From positions 124,001-188,000 of the forward strand of contig NZ_JARVKV010000002.1 in NCBI RefSeq assembly GCF_029813835.1: a stretch of DNA of 64,000 bases. Direction: 5' to 3'. The position numbers and the translations under genes are program-made. A model generated the notes under the pieces. The model was not told the origin of the DNA. It saw only the letters and a program-made list of their open reading frames with translations, and did not search any database. This document shows, in pieces, positions 45,878-53,706 of the stretch. This DNA is from Streptomyces sp. DH37. Lineage in GTDB: Bacteria; Actinomycetota; Actinomycetes; Streptomycetales; Streptomycetaceae. Position 1 is the first letter of the stretch, and every line of letters starts with the position of its first letter.

Positions 45878-46936
45878 GTGGACGGTACGGGCGGCGGACG
45901 GCGGGCGTACATCGGGTCCTACACCTCGGCGGGCGGACGCGGCATCAGCACGGCCGCCGTCGATCCGGACACCGGGGCACTGACGGTGCTGCACCACACG
46001 GACGCGGTGCCCGACCCCTCCTACCTCGTGCCGGGGCCGGGCGCGGGCATGCTCTACGCGGTGAGCGAGACCGAGGACGGCCGCGCCGCCGCGCTCTCCC
46101 TGGCCGACCCCGACCGGCCCGGCCCGGCAGGGGCGCAGGTGTCCGTCGGCGGGGCCGGGCCCACCCATCTGACCTGCGCCGCCGGGCAGTTGATCACCGC
46201 CAACTACACCTCGGGAAGCATCAGTTCGCTGCCGCTGCGGCCCGACGGCACCCTCGGCGCGCAACCGACCGTACTGCCGCACCACGGCTGCGGCCCGGTG
46301 CGCGAGCGGCAGGAGGGACCGCACGCCCACGCGGTGGTCGCCGACGCCTCCTGGCGCTGGCTGCTGGCGGTGGACCTCGGCGCCGACTCGGTGTGGGTCT
46401 ACCGGCTCGACCACGCCGGGGCCGCGCCCCGCCCGCACGGGCGGACGCCGCTGCGGCCCGGCAGCGGGCCGCGGCACCTGGCCTTCCATCCGCGCGGCGA
46501 CCGGGCGTACGTCATCAACGAGCTGGACTCCACCGTGACCTGCTGCCGCTGGGACCGGGCGAGCGGCGTCCTGGAGCCGGCCGGCGAGGTCCGCACGCTG
46601 CCGGCGGACGCGGGGGGAGAGGCGCGGGAGAACTACCCGTCCGAACTGGTGGTCTCCGCCGACGGCCGCTGGGCCTGGGCCGCCAACCGCGGGCACGACA
46701 GCATCGCCGTACTGGCCCTGGAGCCGGACGGCGACGGCATGGAGCTGGTCACCACCGTTCCCTGCGGCGGGCACTGGCCGCGCGACCTGGCCCTGGACCC
46801 GGCCGGACGCAGACTCTACGCCGCCAACGAGCGCTCGGGCGACGTGACCTGGTTCGACCTCGACCCGGACACCGGGGTGCCGCGCCGGGCGGGCGCGGTC
46901 GAGGCGCCGGCCGCCACCTGCGTCGTCTTCGGCTGA
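45878..46936 (+). CDS. Lactonase-family protein (6-phosphogluconolactonase-like beta-propeller)
   Basis: 352-residue seven-bladed propeller of the Pgl/YbhE lactonase family. Typical blocks: AYIGSYTSAGGRGIS at the N-terminus, PSYLVPGPGAGMLYAVSE, GPTHLTCAAGQLITANYTSGSIS shortened to LITANYTSGS, GPHAHAVVADASWRWLLAVDLGAD shortened to PHAHAVVAD and VDLGAD, GSGPRHLAFHP, and NYPSELVVS. It would open 6-phosphogluconolactone or another sugar lactone. GTG start with GAGAGG seven bases upstream. The two sugar-regulator boxes upstream fit a carbohydrate role. Confidence 0.9.
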   Translation: MDGTGGGRRAYIGSYTSAGGRGISTAAVDPDTGALTVLHHTDAVPDPSYLVPGPGAGMLYAVSETEDGRAAALSLADPDRPGPAGAQVSVGGAGPTHLTCAAGQLITANYTSGSISSLPLRPDGTLGAQPTVLPHHGCGPVRERQEGPHAHAVVADASWRWLLAVDLGADSVWVYRLDHAGAAPRPHGRTPLRPGSGPRHLAFHPRGDRAYVINELDSTVTCCRWDRASGVLEPAGEVRTLPADAGGEARENYPSELVVSADGRWAWAANRGHDSIAVLALEPDGDGMELVTTVPCGGHWPRDLALDPAGRRLYAANERSGDVTWFDLDPDTGVPRRAGAVEAPAATCVVFG

Positions 46937-46965
46937 CGGGCCGGCCGACCGGCCGACCTGCCGCA

Positions 46966-46983
46966 GCCGTGCGGCCGCACGGC
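46966..46983. terminator. 18-base palindrome between convergent genes
   Basis: GCCGTGCGGCCGCACGGC is a perfect palindrome 30 bases after the lactonase stop and 27 before the end of the convergent chelatase-like gene. As RNA it forms a GC-rich hairpin. Likely terminator. Confidence 0.6.
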
Positions 46984-47009
46984 CCGGCGGGCCGCAGGGG
47001 GAGGGCCCG

Positions 47010-48002
47010 TCAGTGGGCCTGCGCCCCCTGCGGCGACCGCTGGGCGATGCCGAGCTTCGCGGCGTAGGTGGAGGCCACCAGCTTGCCCACCGCGCTGTAG
47101 GAGCCCAGCGGCTCGGCGGCCGGGCAGTCGGCCTCCCGGGACGCGGACTCCAGCAGGCCCTCGGGGATCTCGGGGCCGATCAGGCAGGGCGCCAGGGCGA
47201 GCTGCCGGGAGCCGGCCTCGCGCAGCTGCTCGGCCGCGCGGGCGACGGCACCCTCCTCGTCCAGCCCGGCCGACAGCACCGGCACCGCCAGGCGCGCGGC
47301 CAGCAGCATCCCGGTGATCCCGGCGGCCTGCACGGCCTCCTCGCCGCCCATGGCGGCCAGGATGATGCCGTCCGCGGCGGTCGCCACGGTGAACAGCCGG
47401 GCGCGGTCGGCCCGTGCCAGCCCGGCCTCCGAGAGCTTGACGTGGACGGCCTCGGCCAGCAGCGGGTGCGGGCCGAGCACATCGGTCAGCTCGGCGCCGG
47501 AACCGCTTTCGAGCACGGTCTGGCGTATCCGGCGCATCTGCGCGCTGTCCGGTCCGGCCAGCAGGGGGACGACCACCGCGAGCGGGGCCTCCTCGATCCG
47601 CCGCCGGGCGGCCTCGGCCTCGGCCTCCACCTCGGCGGCCTCCGCTCCCGCCTCCACCGCCTCGGCCGCCGCGGCCTCGAGGGCCGCCGTCGCCGCGGCG
47701 GCCCGGACGGTGCGGTCGGCTGCGGCCTGCGTCAGCACGTTCCGGAGGGCGGGGAACTCGCCGTCCTCCCCGTCCACGAAACCCACCCGGGCGTCGAGGC
47801 CCGGCAGCTCGGAACGGACGATGCTCAGCGCCTCCTCGGCGAGGCTCCGGGAGGCGCCGGAGGGCACCCCGGGAACGGCCAGCACCAGAGCGGGCGCACC
47901 CTCGGGCGCTATGACCGGCCGTGGCCGGCGGTGCCGTCCGGGCTGGCGGGGACGCGGCATTCGTACGGGCAGGCCGTTTGCGGGCCCAGTGGGGGTGCTC
48001 AT
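47010..48002 (-). CDS. CbiX/sirohydrochlorin chelatase-like protein
   Basis: 330-residue protein resembling the actinobacterial CbiX-like chelatase family that inserts metal into sirohydrochlorin. Two homologous halves are visible: GAPALVLAVPGVPSGASRSLAEE with PLAVVVPLLAGP, and LGPHPLLAEAVHVKL with RQLALAPCLIGPEIPEGL. The catalytic histidine of the canonical first half is not obvious (VPGVPSGAS where H is expected), so activity may be lost or altered. An Ala/Glu-rich coiled-coil-like insert spans about residues 95-135. Stands alone, convergent with the lactonase gene. Confidence 0.75.
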   Translation of the reverse strand: MSTPTGPANGLPVRMPRPRQPGRHRRPRPVIAPEGAPALVLAVPGVPSGASRSLAEEALSIVRSELPGLDARVGFVDGEDGEFPALRNVLTQAAADRTVRAAAATAALEAAAAEAVEAGAEAAEVEAEAEAARRRIEEAPLAVVVPLLAGPDSAQMRRIRQTVLESGSGAELTDVLGPHPLLAEAVHVKLSEAGLARADRARLFTVATAADGIILAAMGGEEAVQAAGITGMLLAARLAVPVLSAGLDEEGAVARAAEQLREAGSRQLALAPCLIGPEIPEGLLESASREADCPAAEPLGSYSAVGKLVASTYAAKLGIAQRSPQGAQAH

Positions 48003-48153
48003 GGCGCCGCATGCTAATGCCTTGGCCGAGTCGGCTGTTCGGGCGGGGCGGAGCAGTCCCGGTCTGTCCCCTTTCCTCCCGCGCGTCGTGGTGACGGTCC
48101 CGTGTCGCTGCGTGACGGTCCCGCGCCGTCCGGTATGTCCGCCGCCCCGCGCC

Positions 48154-49182
48154 TCACCCGACGCGGAGGAGCACCGGGTCCTCCGGCAGCCGCAGCACGT
48201 CCCGGGCCAGCCGGTCGGCGACGAGCAGGGCCCCGGCCAGGGGGTCGCCGGCCGCCGGTACGGTCCGGGCGTGCGGCAGCCGTACGGCCAGCTCCCGGCG
48301 GAGCGGGGCGAGCAGCGGCTCGCCGATCGCGAACAGTCCGCCGGTCAGGGAGACCCGGCTGCCTCCGGCCTCCGGGCAGACGGCGGCGGCGCTCATGGCG
48401 ATCTGGACGGCCGCCTCCTCGACGACGCGCGCCGCGACCGGATCCCGGCCGGCGCAGCCGGCCACCTCCGGAGCGAAGGACGCCAGCACCGCCGGACGGT
48501 CGGTGCGCGGGTACAGCTTCCCCGGCAGCCCCGCCGCCGGGCCGAAGACGGCCTCGGCACGGGCGAGCAGCGCCTCCGAACCGCCCGGCCGGCCGTCGTG
48601 GGCGCGCATCGCCGCCTCCAGACCGGCCCGGCCGATCCAGGCGCCGCCGCCGCAGTCGCCCAGCAGGTGGCCCCAGCCGTCGGCGCGCCGCCAGGTGCGC
48701 AGGTCCGTGCCGATGGCGATCATGCCGGTGCCGCCGGCGACCACGGCACCGGGTCGTTCGCCCAGCGCGCCGGCGTAGGCGGTGACGGCGTCGGCGGCCA
48801 GGGCCACGCGCCGTGCTCCCAGTTCCCCGGCGAACGCGCCGGGCAGTACGGCGCGCAGTTCGCCGCCGAGCGTCGCCATGCCCGCCGCTCCCACGCACAC
48901 GGCGTCGATCCGGGTGCCGGAGGCGTCCGCGCCGGAGCCGTCCCGCTCGGCGGCGGCCAGCAGGGAACGGGCCCGTGGCAGCACCAGTTCCAGCAGGTGG
49001 GACGCGTCGATGCCGCCGGGGCCGGTGCGCACCGGGCGGTCCGCCGAGGCGGTGCCCACCGGCGCCGGGGCCCGCTGAGCACCGCCGTCGCCGTCGCCGT
49101 CGCCGGTCCGCGCCAGCGCGACGCGCAGCCCGGAGCCGCCCGAGTCGACCCCCAGGATCCAGCCCGCCGGGCGGCCCGTCAC
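48154..49182 (-). CDS. N-acetylglucosamine kinase (BadF/BcrD-type ASKHA kinase)
   Basis: 342-residue sugar kinase of the BadF/BadG/BcrA/BcrD ATPase family, likely phosphorylating N-acetylglucosamine released from chitin or wall. Phosphate-1 loop [16 protein letters not shown], phosphate-2/adenosine region [13 protein letters not shown], and [20 protein letters not shown] shortened to [13 protein letters not shown] Gly-Asp repeat insert (GDGDGDGG) follows the first loop near residue 22. GTG start overlaps the ung stop (GTGA), so translation is coupled to DNA repair, an odd pairing. Confidence 0.88.
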   Translation of the reverse strand: MTGRPAGWILGVDSGGSGLRVALARTGDGDGDGGAQRAPAPVGTASADRPVRTGPGGIDASHLLELVLPRARSLLAAAERDGSGADASGTRIDAVCVGAAGMATLGGELRAVLPGAFAGELGARRVALAADAVTAYAGALGERPGAVVAGGTGMIAIGTDLRTWRRADGWGHLLGDCGGGAWIGRAGLEAAMRAHDGRPGGSEALLARAEAVFGPAAGLPGKLYPRTDRPAVLASFAPEVAGCAGRDPVAARVVEEAAVQIAMSAAAVCPEAGGSRVSLTGGLFAIGEPLLAPLRRELAVRLPHARTVPAAGDPLAGALLVADRLARDVLRLPEDPVLLRVG

Positions 49183-49856
49183 GGCAGGCGCCAGTCGACC
49201 GGCTCCCCGCCCTGCCGCACCAGCATCTCGTTGGCCCGGCTGAACGGGCGCGAGCCGAAGAAGCCGCGGTCCGCCGACATGGGGGAGGGGTGCGCCGACT
49301 CCACCGCCGGGTACGCCTCCAGCAGCGGCCGCAGGTTCCGCGCGTCCCGGCCCCACAGGATGGCCACCAGCGGCTTGCCGCGCGCCGCCAGCGCCCGGAT
49401 CGCCTGCTCGGTGACCTCCTCCCAGCCCTTGCCGCGGTGCGCGGCGGGCCTGCGCGGCGCGGTGGTCAGCGCCCTGTTGAGCAGCAGCACGCCCTGCCGC
49501 GTCCACGGGGTGAGGTCGCCGTTGGACGGCCGGGGCGCCCCGAGGTCGCTGTGCAGTTCGCGGAAGATGTTCTCCAGGCTGCCGGGCAGCGGGCGCACGT
49601 CGGGGGCGACCGAGAAGCTCAGCCCCACCGCGTGGCCCGGGGTGGGGTACGGGTCCTGGCCCACGATGAGCACCCGCACGTCGTCGAAGGGCTGCTGGAA
49701 GGCGCGCAGCACGTTCGGTCCGGCGGGGAGGTAGGTGCGTCCCGCGGCGATCTCCGCGCGCAGGAAGTCCCCCATCGCGGCGATGCGTCCGGCCACCGGC
49801 TCCAGCGCCTTGGCCCAGCCCGGTTCGACGATCTCGTTCAACGGTCGTGCTGCCAC
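49179..49856 (-). CDS. ung: Uracil-DNA glycosylase, family 1
   Basis: 225-residue Ung that removes uracil from DNA. Water-activating loop [17 protein letters not shown] with Asp68, and the leucine-intercalation loop [23 protein letters not shown] and WEEVTEQAI complete the family pattern. GTG start; length normal. Directly upstream of and coupled to the kinase gene. Confidence 0.96.
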   Translation of the reverse strand: MAARPLNEIVEPGWAKALEPVAGRIAAMGDFLRAEIAAGRTYLPAGPNVLRAFQQPFDDVRVLIVGQDPYPTPGHAVGLSFSVAPDVRPLPGSLENIFRELHSDLGAPRPSNGDLTPWTRQGVLLLNRALTTAPRRPAAHRGKGWEEVTEQAIRALAARGKPLVAILWGRDARNLRPLLEAYPAVESAHPSPMSADRGFFGSRPFSRANEMLVRQGGEPVDWRLP

Positions 49857-49904
49857 GGGCGGTCACTCTACTGGTTCGGCCCGTCCGTTCTCAGCCGATC
49901 ACGG

Positions 49905-50990
49905 TCAGCCGACCACCGCCGCCCGTACGCACAGCACGTCGGGCAGGTGGGCGGCCAACTGCCGCCAGTGCCCGCCCTCCTCGGAGCCGGCGAACACCTC
50001 GCCGTTGCGGTTGCCGAAGTAGATCCCGGCCGGGTCGGCGTCGTCGGTGCACAGCGCGTCCCGCAGCACCGGCCCGTGGTGGTCCGCCTCGGGGAGCCCG
50101 TCGGACAGCGGGGCCCAGCTCGCTCCCGCGTCCTCGGTGCGGTAGACCCGGCAGCGCCGGCCGGCCGGCACCCGGTCGGTGTCGGCGTTGAGCGGGAACA
50201 GGTAGGCCACACCGCCGCGCCGGGGGTGGGCGGCGACGGGGAAGCCGAAGGTGGAGGGCAGCCCGCCGGCGGCCGGGGTCCAGTTCGCGCCGGCGTCGTC
50301 ACTGCGGTACACGCCCCAGTGGTTCTGGAGGTAGAGCCGGTCGGGGTCGGCGGCGTCCCGGGCGATCTTGTGCACGCACTGCCCGAACTCCGGGAAGCGG
50401 TCCGGCAGGAACACCGCCTCCACCCCGGTGTTCGACGGCGCCCAGCTCCGTCCGCCGTCCCCGGAGCGGTAGACCCCGCCCGTCGAGACGGCCACCGTGA
50501 TCGACCCCTCGTCGCGCGGGTCGGTGAGGATCGTGTGCAGCCCCAGCCCTCCGCCGCCCGGCTCCCACCGCGCCCGGGTGGGGTGCTCCCACAGGCCGCG
50601 CACCAGCTCGAAGGTCTCCCCGCCGTCCTCCGAGCGGAACAGCGCGCCCGGCTCGGTCCCGGCGTACACCACGCCGGGCGCGCCGGGGCCCGCGGGCTGG
50701 AGCTGCCAGACGCGCTCCAGCGAGGCGCCGGTGTCCTCGCCGAACCGGACGGCGGGCCGCCCCGGCTCGTGCCAGGTGGCGCCCAGGTCGTCGGAGTGGA
50801 GGACCGACGGCCCCCAGTGGGCGCTGTCGGCTCCGACCAGCAGCCGGGGCGTGGGACGCCGGGTGTCGACCGCGACGGAGTGAACCGCCTGCGCCGTGAA
50901 GAGCGGATCGCCGAACTCCCAGACCGTGCCGCGCCGCCGGGCCAGGAACAGCCCCTTGCGCGTGCCCACCGCGAGCAGTACGTCGGTCAT
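49905..50990 (-). CDS. BNR/Asp-box repeat propeller protein (sialidase-like fold)
   Basis: 361-residue beta-propeller with at least four Asp-box turns (SEDGGETF, SGDGGRSW, SDDAGANW, TEDAGASW). No signal peptide, so probably cytoplasmic. Members are annotated as WD40/YVTN/BNR-like or exo-alpha-sialidase-like, but catalytic residues of true sialidases (Arg triad, Tyr nucleophile) cannot be recognised here. Possible photosystem-assembly Ycf48-like or glycosyl hydrolase relative; function unknown. Stands alone. Confidence 0.85.
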   Translation of the reverse strand: MTDVLLAVGTRKGLFLARRRGTVWEFGDPLFTAQAVHSVAVDTRRPTPRLLVGADSAHWGPSVLHSDDLGATWHEPGRPAVRFGEDTGASLERVWQLQPAGPGAPGVVYAGTEPGALFRSEDGGETFELVRGLWEHPTRARWEPGGGGLGLHTILTDPRDEGSITVAVSTGGVYRSGDGGRSWAPSNTGVEAVFLPDRFPEFGQCVHKIARDAADPDRLYLQNHWGVYRSDDAGANWTPAAGGLPSTFGFPVAAHPRRGGVAYLFPLNADTDRVPAGRRCRVYRTEDAGASWAPLSDGLPEADHHGPVLRDALCTDDADPAGIYFGNRNGEVFAGSEEGGHWRQLAAHLPDVLCVRAAVVG

Positions 50991-51084
50991 GCCGCAACAC
51001 CTCCGGGACGCCGTTGTCCTCGACGCGCGCCAGTGTGCACCCCGCCACTGACAACCGCGTCCCGCCGGCGCCGCCGCGGGCGGA

Positions 51085-52164
51085 TCACACCGCCCAGGCG
51101 TACTGGTCGGGCAGGCGTACGGGCCCGGCGCCCAGCGTCCGGGCCGCGCGGTGCGCCCAGTGCGGGTCGCGCAGCAGTTCCCGGCCCAGCAGCACCGCGT
51201 CCGCCTCGCCGCCCGCGACGATCTTCTCGGCCTGCTCCGGCTCGGTGATCAGGCCGACGGCCGCCACCGGCAGCCCCGTCTCGGCCCTCACGCGCGCGGC
51301 GAAGGGGACCTGGTAGCCGGGTTCGACGGGGATGGACGCCCGCGGTGTGTTGCCGCCGGTGGAGACGTCCAGCAGGTCCACGCCGCGCTCGGCCAGCAGT
51401 CCGGCCAGGCGCACGGTCTCGTCGGGGGTCCAGCCGTCCTCCCGCCAGTCGGTGGCCGAGACGCGGAAGAACAGCGGCAGGCCGTCCGGCCACACCTCCC
51501 GCACCGCGTCCACGATCCGCAGCGCCAGGCGCGTGCGGTTCTCGAAGCTCCCGCCGTAGGCGTCGGTGCGGTGGTTGCTGAGCGGCGAGAGGAACTCGTG
51601 GATCAGATAGCCGTGCGCGCCGTGGATCTCGGCGACCTCGAACCCGGCCGCCAGCGCCCGGCGCGCGGCGTCGGCGAACTGCCGCACCACCTCGTCGATC
51701 CGCTCGGCCGTCAGCTCGTGCGGCACCGGGTGCCCCTCGGCGAAGGGCACCGCGCTGGGCGCCACCGGCCGCCATCCGCCGCGGGCGGCGTCCAGCGGCG
51801 CGCCACCGCGCCAGGGGGCGTCGGTGGAGGCCTTGCGCCCGGCGTGGGCGAGCTGGACGCCCGGCACGGCGCCCCGCTCCCCGATGAAGCCGGTGATCCG
51901 CCGCAGGGCCCGTGCCTGCCGGTCGTTCCACAGGCCCAGGTCGCCGGGGGTGATCCGGCCCTCGGGGGAGACGGCGGTGGCCTCCACCAGGACCAGCCCG
52001 GCGCCGCCGGCCGCCCGGGCCGCGTAGTGGGCGAGGTGCCAGTCCCCGGCCGTACCCGCGTCCGGCCCGGTGGGCTCGGCGGAGTACTGGCACATCGGCG
52101 ACATCCAGACGCGGTTGGGCACGGTCAGCGATCGCAGGGTGTACGGCTCGAACAGAGCGCTCAC
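51085..52164 (-). CDS. NADH:flavin oxidoreductase, Old Yellow Enzyme family (YqjM-like)
   Basis: 359-residue FMN-dependent ene-reductase. The N-terminus LFEPYTLRSLTVPNRVWMSPMCQYSAE, cut to NRVWMSPMCQYSAE, carries the Cys26-type FMN contact of the YqjM/thermophilic-like class; VPGVQLAHAGRKAS, EIHGAHGYLIHEFLSPLSNHRTDAYGGS cut to AHGYLIHEFLSP, and VGLITEPEQAEKIVAGGEADAV cut to ADAVLLGRELLRDP follow. It reduces activated C=C bonds, often in response to electrophiles. GTG 52164 chosen: GAGGAG six bases upstream; the longer frame to 52209 is not conserved. Divergent from its probable repressor. Confidence 0.95.
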   Translation of the reverse strand: MSALFEPYTLRSLTVPNRVWMSPMCQYSAEPTGPDAGTAGDWHLAHYAARAAGGAGLVLVEATAVSPEGRITPGDLGLWNDRQARALRRITGFIGERGAVPGVQLAHAGRKASTDAPWRGGAPLDAARGGWRPVAPSAVPFAEGHPVPHELTAERIDEVVRQFADAARRALAAGFEVAEIHGAHGYLIHEFLSPLSNHRTDAYGGSFENRTRLALRIVDAVREVWPDGLPLFFRVSATDWREDGWTPDETVRLAGLLAERGVDLLDVSTGGNTPRASIPVEPGYQVPFAARVRAETGLPVAAVGLITEPEQAEKIVAGGEADAVLLGRELLRDPHWAHRAARTLGAGPVRLPDQYAWAV

Positions 52165-52208
52165 GGAAGGCTCCTCGTCGGTTCGGGGTCTCGGCCGGTC
52201 GGCTCTCA

Positions 52209-52224
52209 TACGATAGGCATCGTA
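52209..52224. promoter_or_regulatory. Palindromic operator 1 between OYE and ArsR genes
   Basis: TACGAT-AGGC-ATCGTA, a perfect 6-4-6 palindrome overlapping the probable OYE -10. Likely bound by the adjacent ArsR-type regulator. Confidence 0.75.
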
Positions 52225-52240
52225 GTACGGCGGGTGTCAA
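52210..52240 (-). promoter_or_regulatory. OYE-gene promoter
   Basis: Minus-strand TTGACA (52235-52240), 19-base spacer, TATCGT (52210-52215). The spacer is long for an hrdB-type promoter, and the -10 lies inside operator 1. Confidence 0.5.
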
Positions 52241-52242
52241 AC

Positions 52243-52258
52243 TACGATGACTCTCGTA
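52243..52258. promoter_or_regulatory. Palindromic operator 2 between OYE and ArsR genes
   Basis: TACGAT-GACT-CTCGTA, the same 6-4-6 palindrome as operator 1 with one mismatch, 34 bases away centre to centre. It overlaps a TATCAT -10-like hexamer (52257-52262) for the ArsR gene. Confidence 0.7.
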
Positions 52259-52268
52259 TCATTGAGCC

Positions 52269-52628
52269 GTGACGCCCCGCACCCAGAGCCCGAACGCCGC
52301 CCGAGAGCTGGAGCACCCGGCCCCCGGGGAGATCCGGCTGGAAGACGTCCTGCACGCGCTCGCCGACCCCGTGCGCCTCCGGATCGTCCGCACCCTGGCG
52401 GCGAGCGAGGAGGACCTGTCGTGCTCCCTCTTCGACCTGCCGGTCAGCAAGTCGACGACCACCCACCACTTCCGGGTGCTGCGCGAGAGCGGCGTGATCA
52501 GCCAGAGCTACCGGGGCACCGCGAAGATGAGCGCCCTGCGCCGCGGCGACCTCGATCGGCTGTTCCCCGGACTGCTGGACAGCGTGCTCACCGCGGCCGT
52601 CCGGCAGGGCGAACGGGGCGGCGGCTGA
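52269..52628 (+). CDS. ArsR-family HTH regulator
   Basis: 119-residue winged-helix regulator: LEDVLHALADPVRLRIVRTLA, cut to HALADPVRLRIVRTLA (about residues 29-44), and recognition region PVSKSTTTHHFRVLRESGVI. It lacks the metal-binding CxC pattern; a single cysteine (Cys52, in DLSCSLF) could sense oxidants or electrophiles, fitting control of the divergent OYE gene. GTG start has no Shine-Dalgarno and lies seven bases after a -10-like TATCAT, so the mRNA may be leaderless. Confidence 0.9.
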   Translation: MTPRTQSPNAARELEHPAPGEIRLEDVLHALADPVRLRIVRTLAASEEDLSCSLFDLPVSKSTTTHHFRVLRESGVISQSYRGTAKMSALRRGDLDRLFPGLLDSVLTAAVRQGERGGG

Positions 52629-52658
52629 GCGGCGGACGGCCGGCCCGGCCGCGCGTCC

Positions 52659-52697
52659 GGGAACGGGACGGGGAACGGGGCGGGAAACGGGAAGGGG
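52659..52697 (+). other. G-quadruplex-forming tract
   Basis: Seven runs of three to four G separated by loops of one to four bases on the plus strand, between the ArsR gene and its terminator. Strong intramolecular G-quadruplex potential in DNA or in the arsR mRNA tail. Confidence 0.6.
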
Positions 52698-52723
52698 CGC
52701 GCGGGCTTCCCCCCGCGCGCCCC
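52694..52723. terminator. Bidirectional terminator, 12-bp stem
   Basis: GGGGCGCGCGGG (52694-52705) pairs perfectly with 52712-52723 around a 6-base loop, in the gap between the convergent ArsR and DUF305 genes. Confidence 0.85.
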
Positions 52724-52743
52724 GAATCCTCTCCGGTCCGTCC

Positions 52744-53505
52744 CTAGAGCATCGCGCGCATCCGGCCGATCTCGGCCGTCTGCTGGACGGCCACGTCGCC
52801 GGCCATCTCCTGGACCTGGGTGTCCTCGCCGTCGGCCGTCACGTCCTTGGCCATCGCCACGGCGCCCTGGTGGTGGGCGATCATCAGCTTCAGGAAGAGC
52901 CGGTCGAACTCCTCGCCGCGGGCCGCCCGCAGCTCGTCGAGCTGCTCCTCGGTCGCCATGCCGGGCATCGGCGCGCCGTCGTGGCCGCTGTCATGCCCGC
53001 CGCCGTGGTCCCCGTGGTCTCCGTGGTCCCCGTGCTCTCCGTGGCCGTCCCCTCCCTCGCCGTCGCCGCCGTTGCGCTTGAGCCAGGCGCGCATCGCCGC
53101 GATCTCCGGCCGCTGGGCCGAGGAGATCCGGTCCGCGAGCCGGCGCACCTTGCCGGAGTCGGCGTGCTCCTCGGCCAGGTCGGTCATCACCAGCGCCTGC
53201 CGGTGGTGCTCGATCATCCGCGTGACGTACGAGAAGTCCGCCGCGTTCGGCTTGTCCGCGCGCTCCTCGCCGGCCTTCCGCGCCTCCTCGGCGGAGAGCG
53301 TCTCGGCCGCCTCCCCCGGTCTGCCGGGCGCGATCACGGAGGGGCCGCCGCCGGGGGCCGCCTCGCCGGAGCCGTCCTCGCAGCCGGTCAGCGCCATCAG
53401 CGCCATCAGCGCCATCAGCGCCATCAGCGCCGTCAGTGCGGCGAGTGCCGCCGACGCGGACGGGAGCGCCCGGGCGGAGAGCCGGGATCTGTGACGGTCT
53501 GTCAC
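52744..53505 (-). CDS. DUF305-domain lipoprotein
   Basis: 253-residue exported protein with two DUF305 (ferritin-like) units: FSYVTRMIEHHRQALVMTDLA and LFLKLMIAHHQGAVAMAKDV, each with the M-I-x-H-H metal-like pair. N-terminal lipoprotein signal ends in LTGC (about residue 41); its hydrophobic core is an Ala-Leu-Met repeat from a 9-base minisatellite. A His/Gly/Asp-rich linker (GHGEHGDHGDHGDHGGGHD) between the units could bind metal, perhaps copper. GTG start with AGGAGG four bases upstream. Divergent from the LVIVD gene, a recurrent Streptomyces pair of unknown function. Confidence 0.92.
   Translation of the reverse strand: MTDRHRSRLSARALPSASAALAALTALMALMALMALMALTGCEDGSGEAAPGGGPSVIAPGRPGEAAETLSAEEARKAGEERADKPNAADFSYVTRMIEHHRQALVMTDLAEEHADSGKVRRLADRISSAQRPEIAAMRAWLKRNGGDGEGGDGHGEHGDHGDHGDHGGGHDSGHDGAPMPGMATEEQLDELRAARGEEFDRLFLKLMIAHHQGAVAMAKDVTADGEDTQVQEMAGDVAVQQTAEIGRMRAML
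53389..53433. repeat. 9-base minisatellite encoding the signal-peptide core
   Basis: Four perfect copies of CAGCGCCAT and a fifth with one change. On the coding (minus) strand they encode repeated Met-Ala-Leu inside the lipoprotein signal of the DUF305 protein. Copy changes keep frame and lengthen or shorten the membrane core. Confidence 0.9.
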
Positions 53506-53536
53506 CTTTCCTCCTGTGGCACGGGGTACGCCGGTT

Positions 53537-53585
53537 CCCCCGATCCTGACACGGGACGCGCCGACGCCCCCGAATCCTGACACGG
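53537..53585. repeat. Direct repeat in the DUF305/LVIVD divergent region
   Basis: CCCCCGATCCTGACACGG (53537-53554) recurs as CCCCCGAATCCTGACACGG (53567-53585), about 30 bases or three helical turns apart, 32-80 bases before the DUF305 start. Candidate activator or repressor sites. Confidence 0.6.
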
Positions 53586-53611
53586 AGGAACCCGGCACCG
53601 TGTTCGTATTT

Positions 53612-53627
53612 CCCTGTCGGGACAGGG
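53612..53627. promoter_or_regulatory. Inverted repeat before the LVIVD gene
   Basis: CCCTGTC-GG-GACAGGG, perfect 7-base arms, with a CATACT -10-like hexamer ten bases further on. Could be an operator for the LVIVD promoter. Confidence 0.45.
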
Positions 53628-53706
53628 GCGCGAGGGGTCATACTGCCCGAGTCCGTGAGCCGCCCAACTCGGGGCGACACCAAGCGGATCGACAGGGAGG
53701 AAAGCA

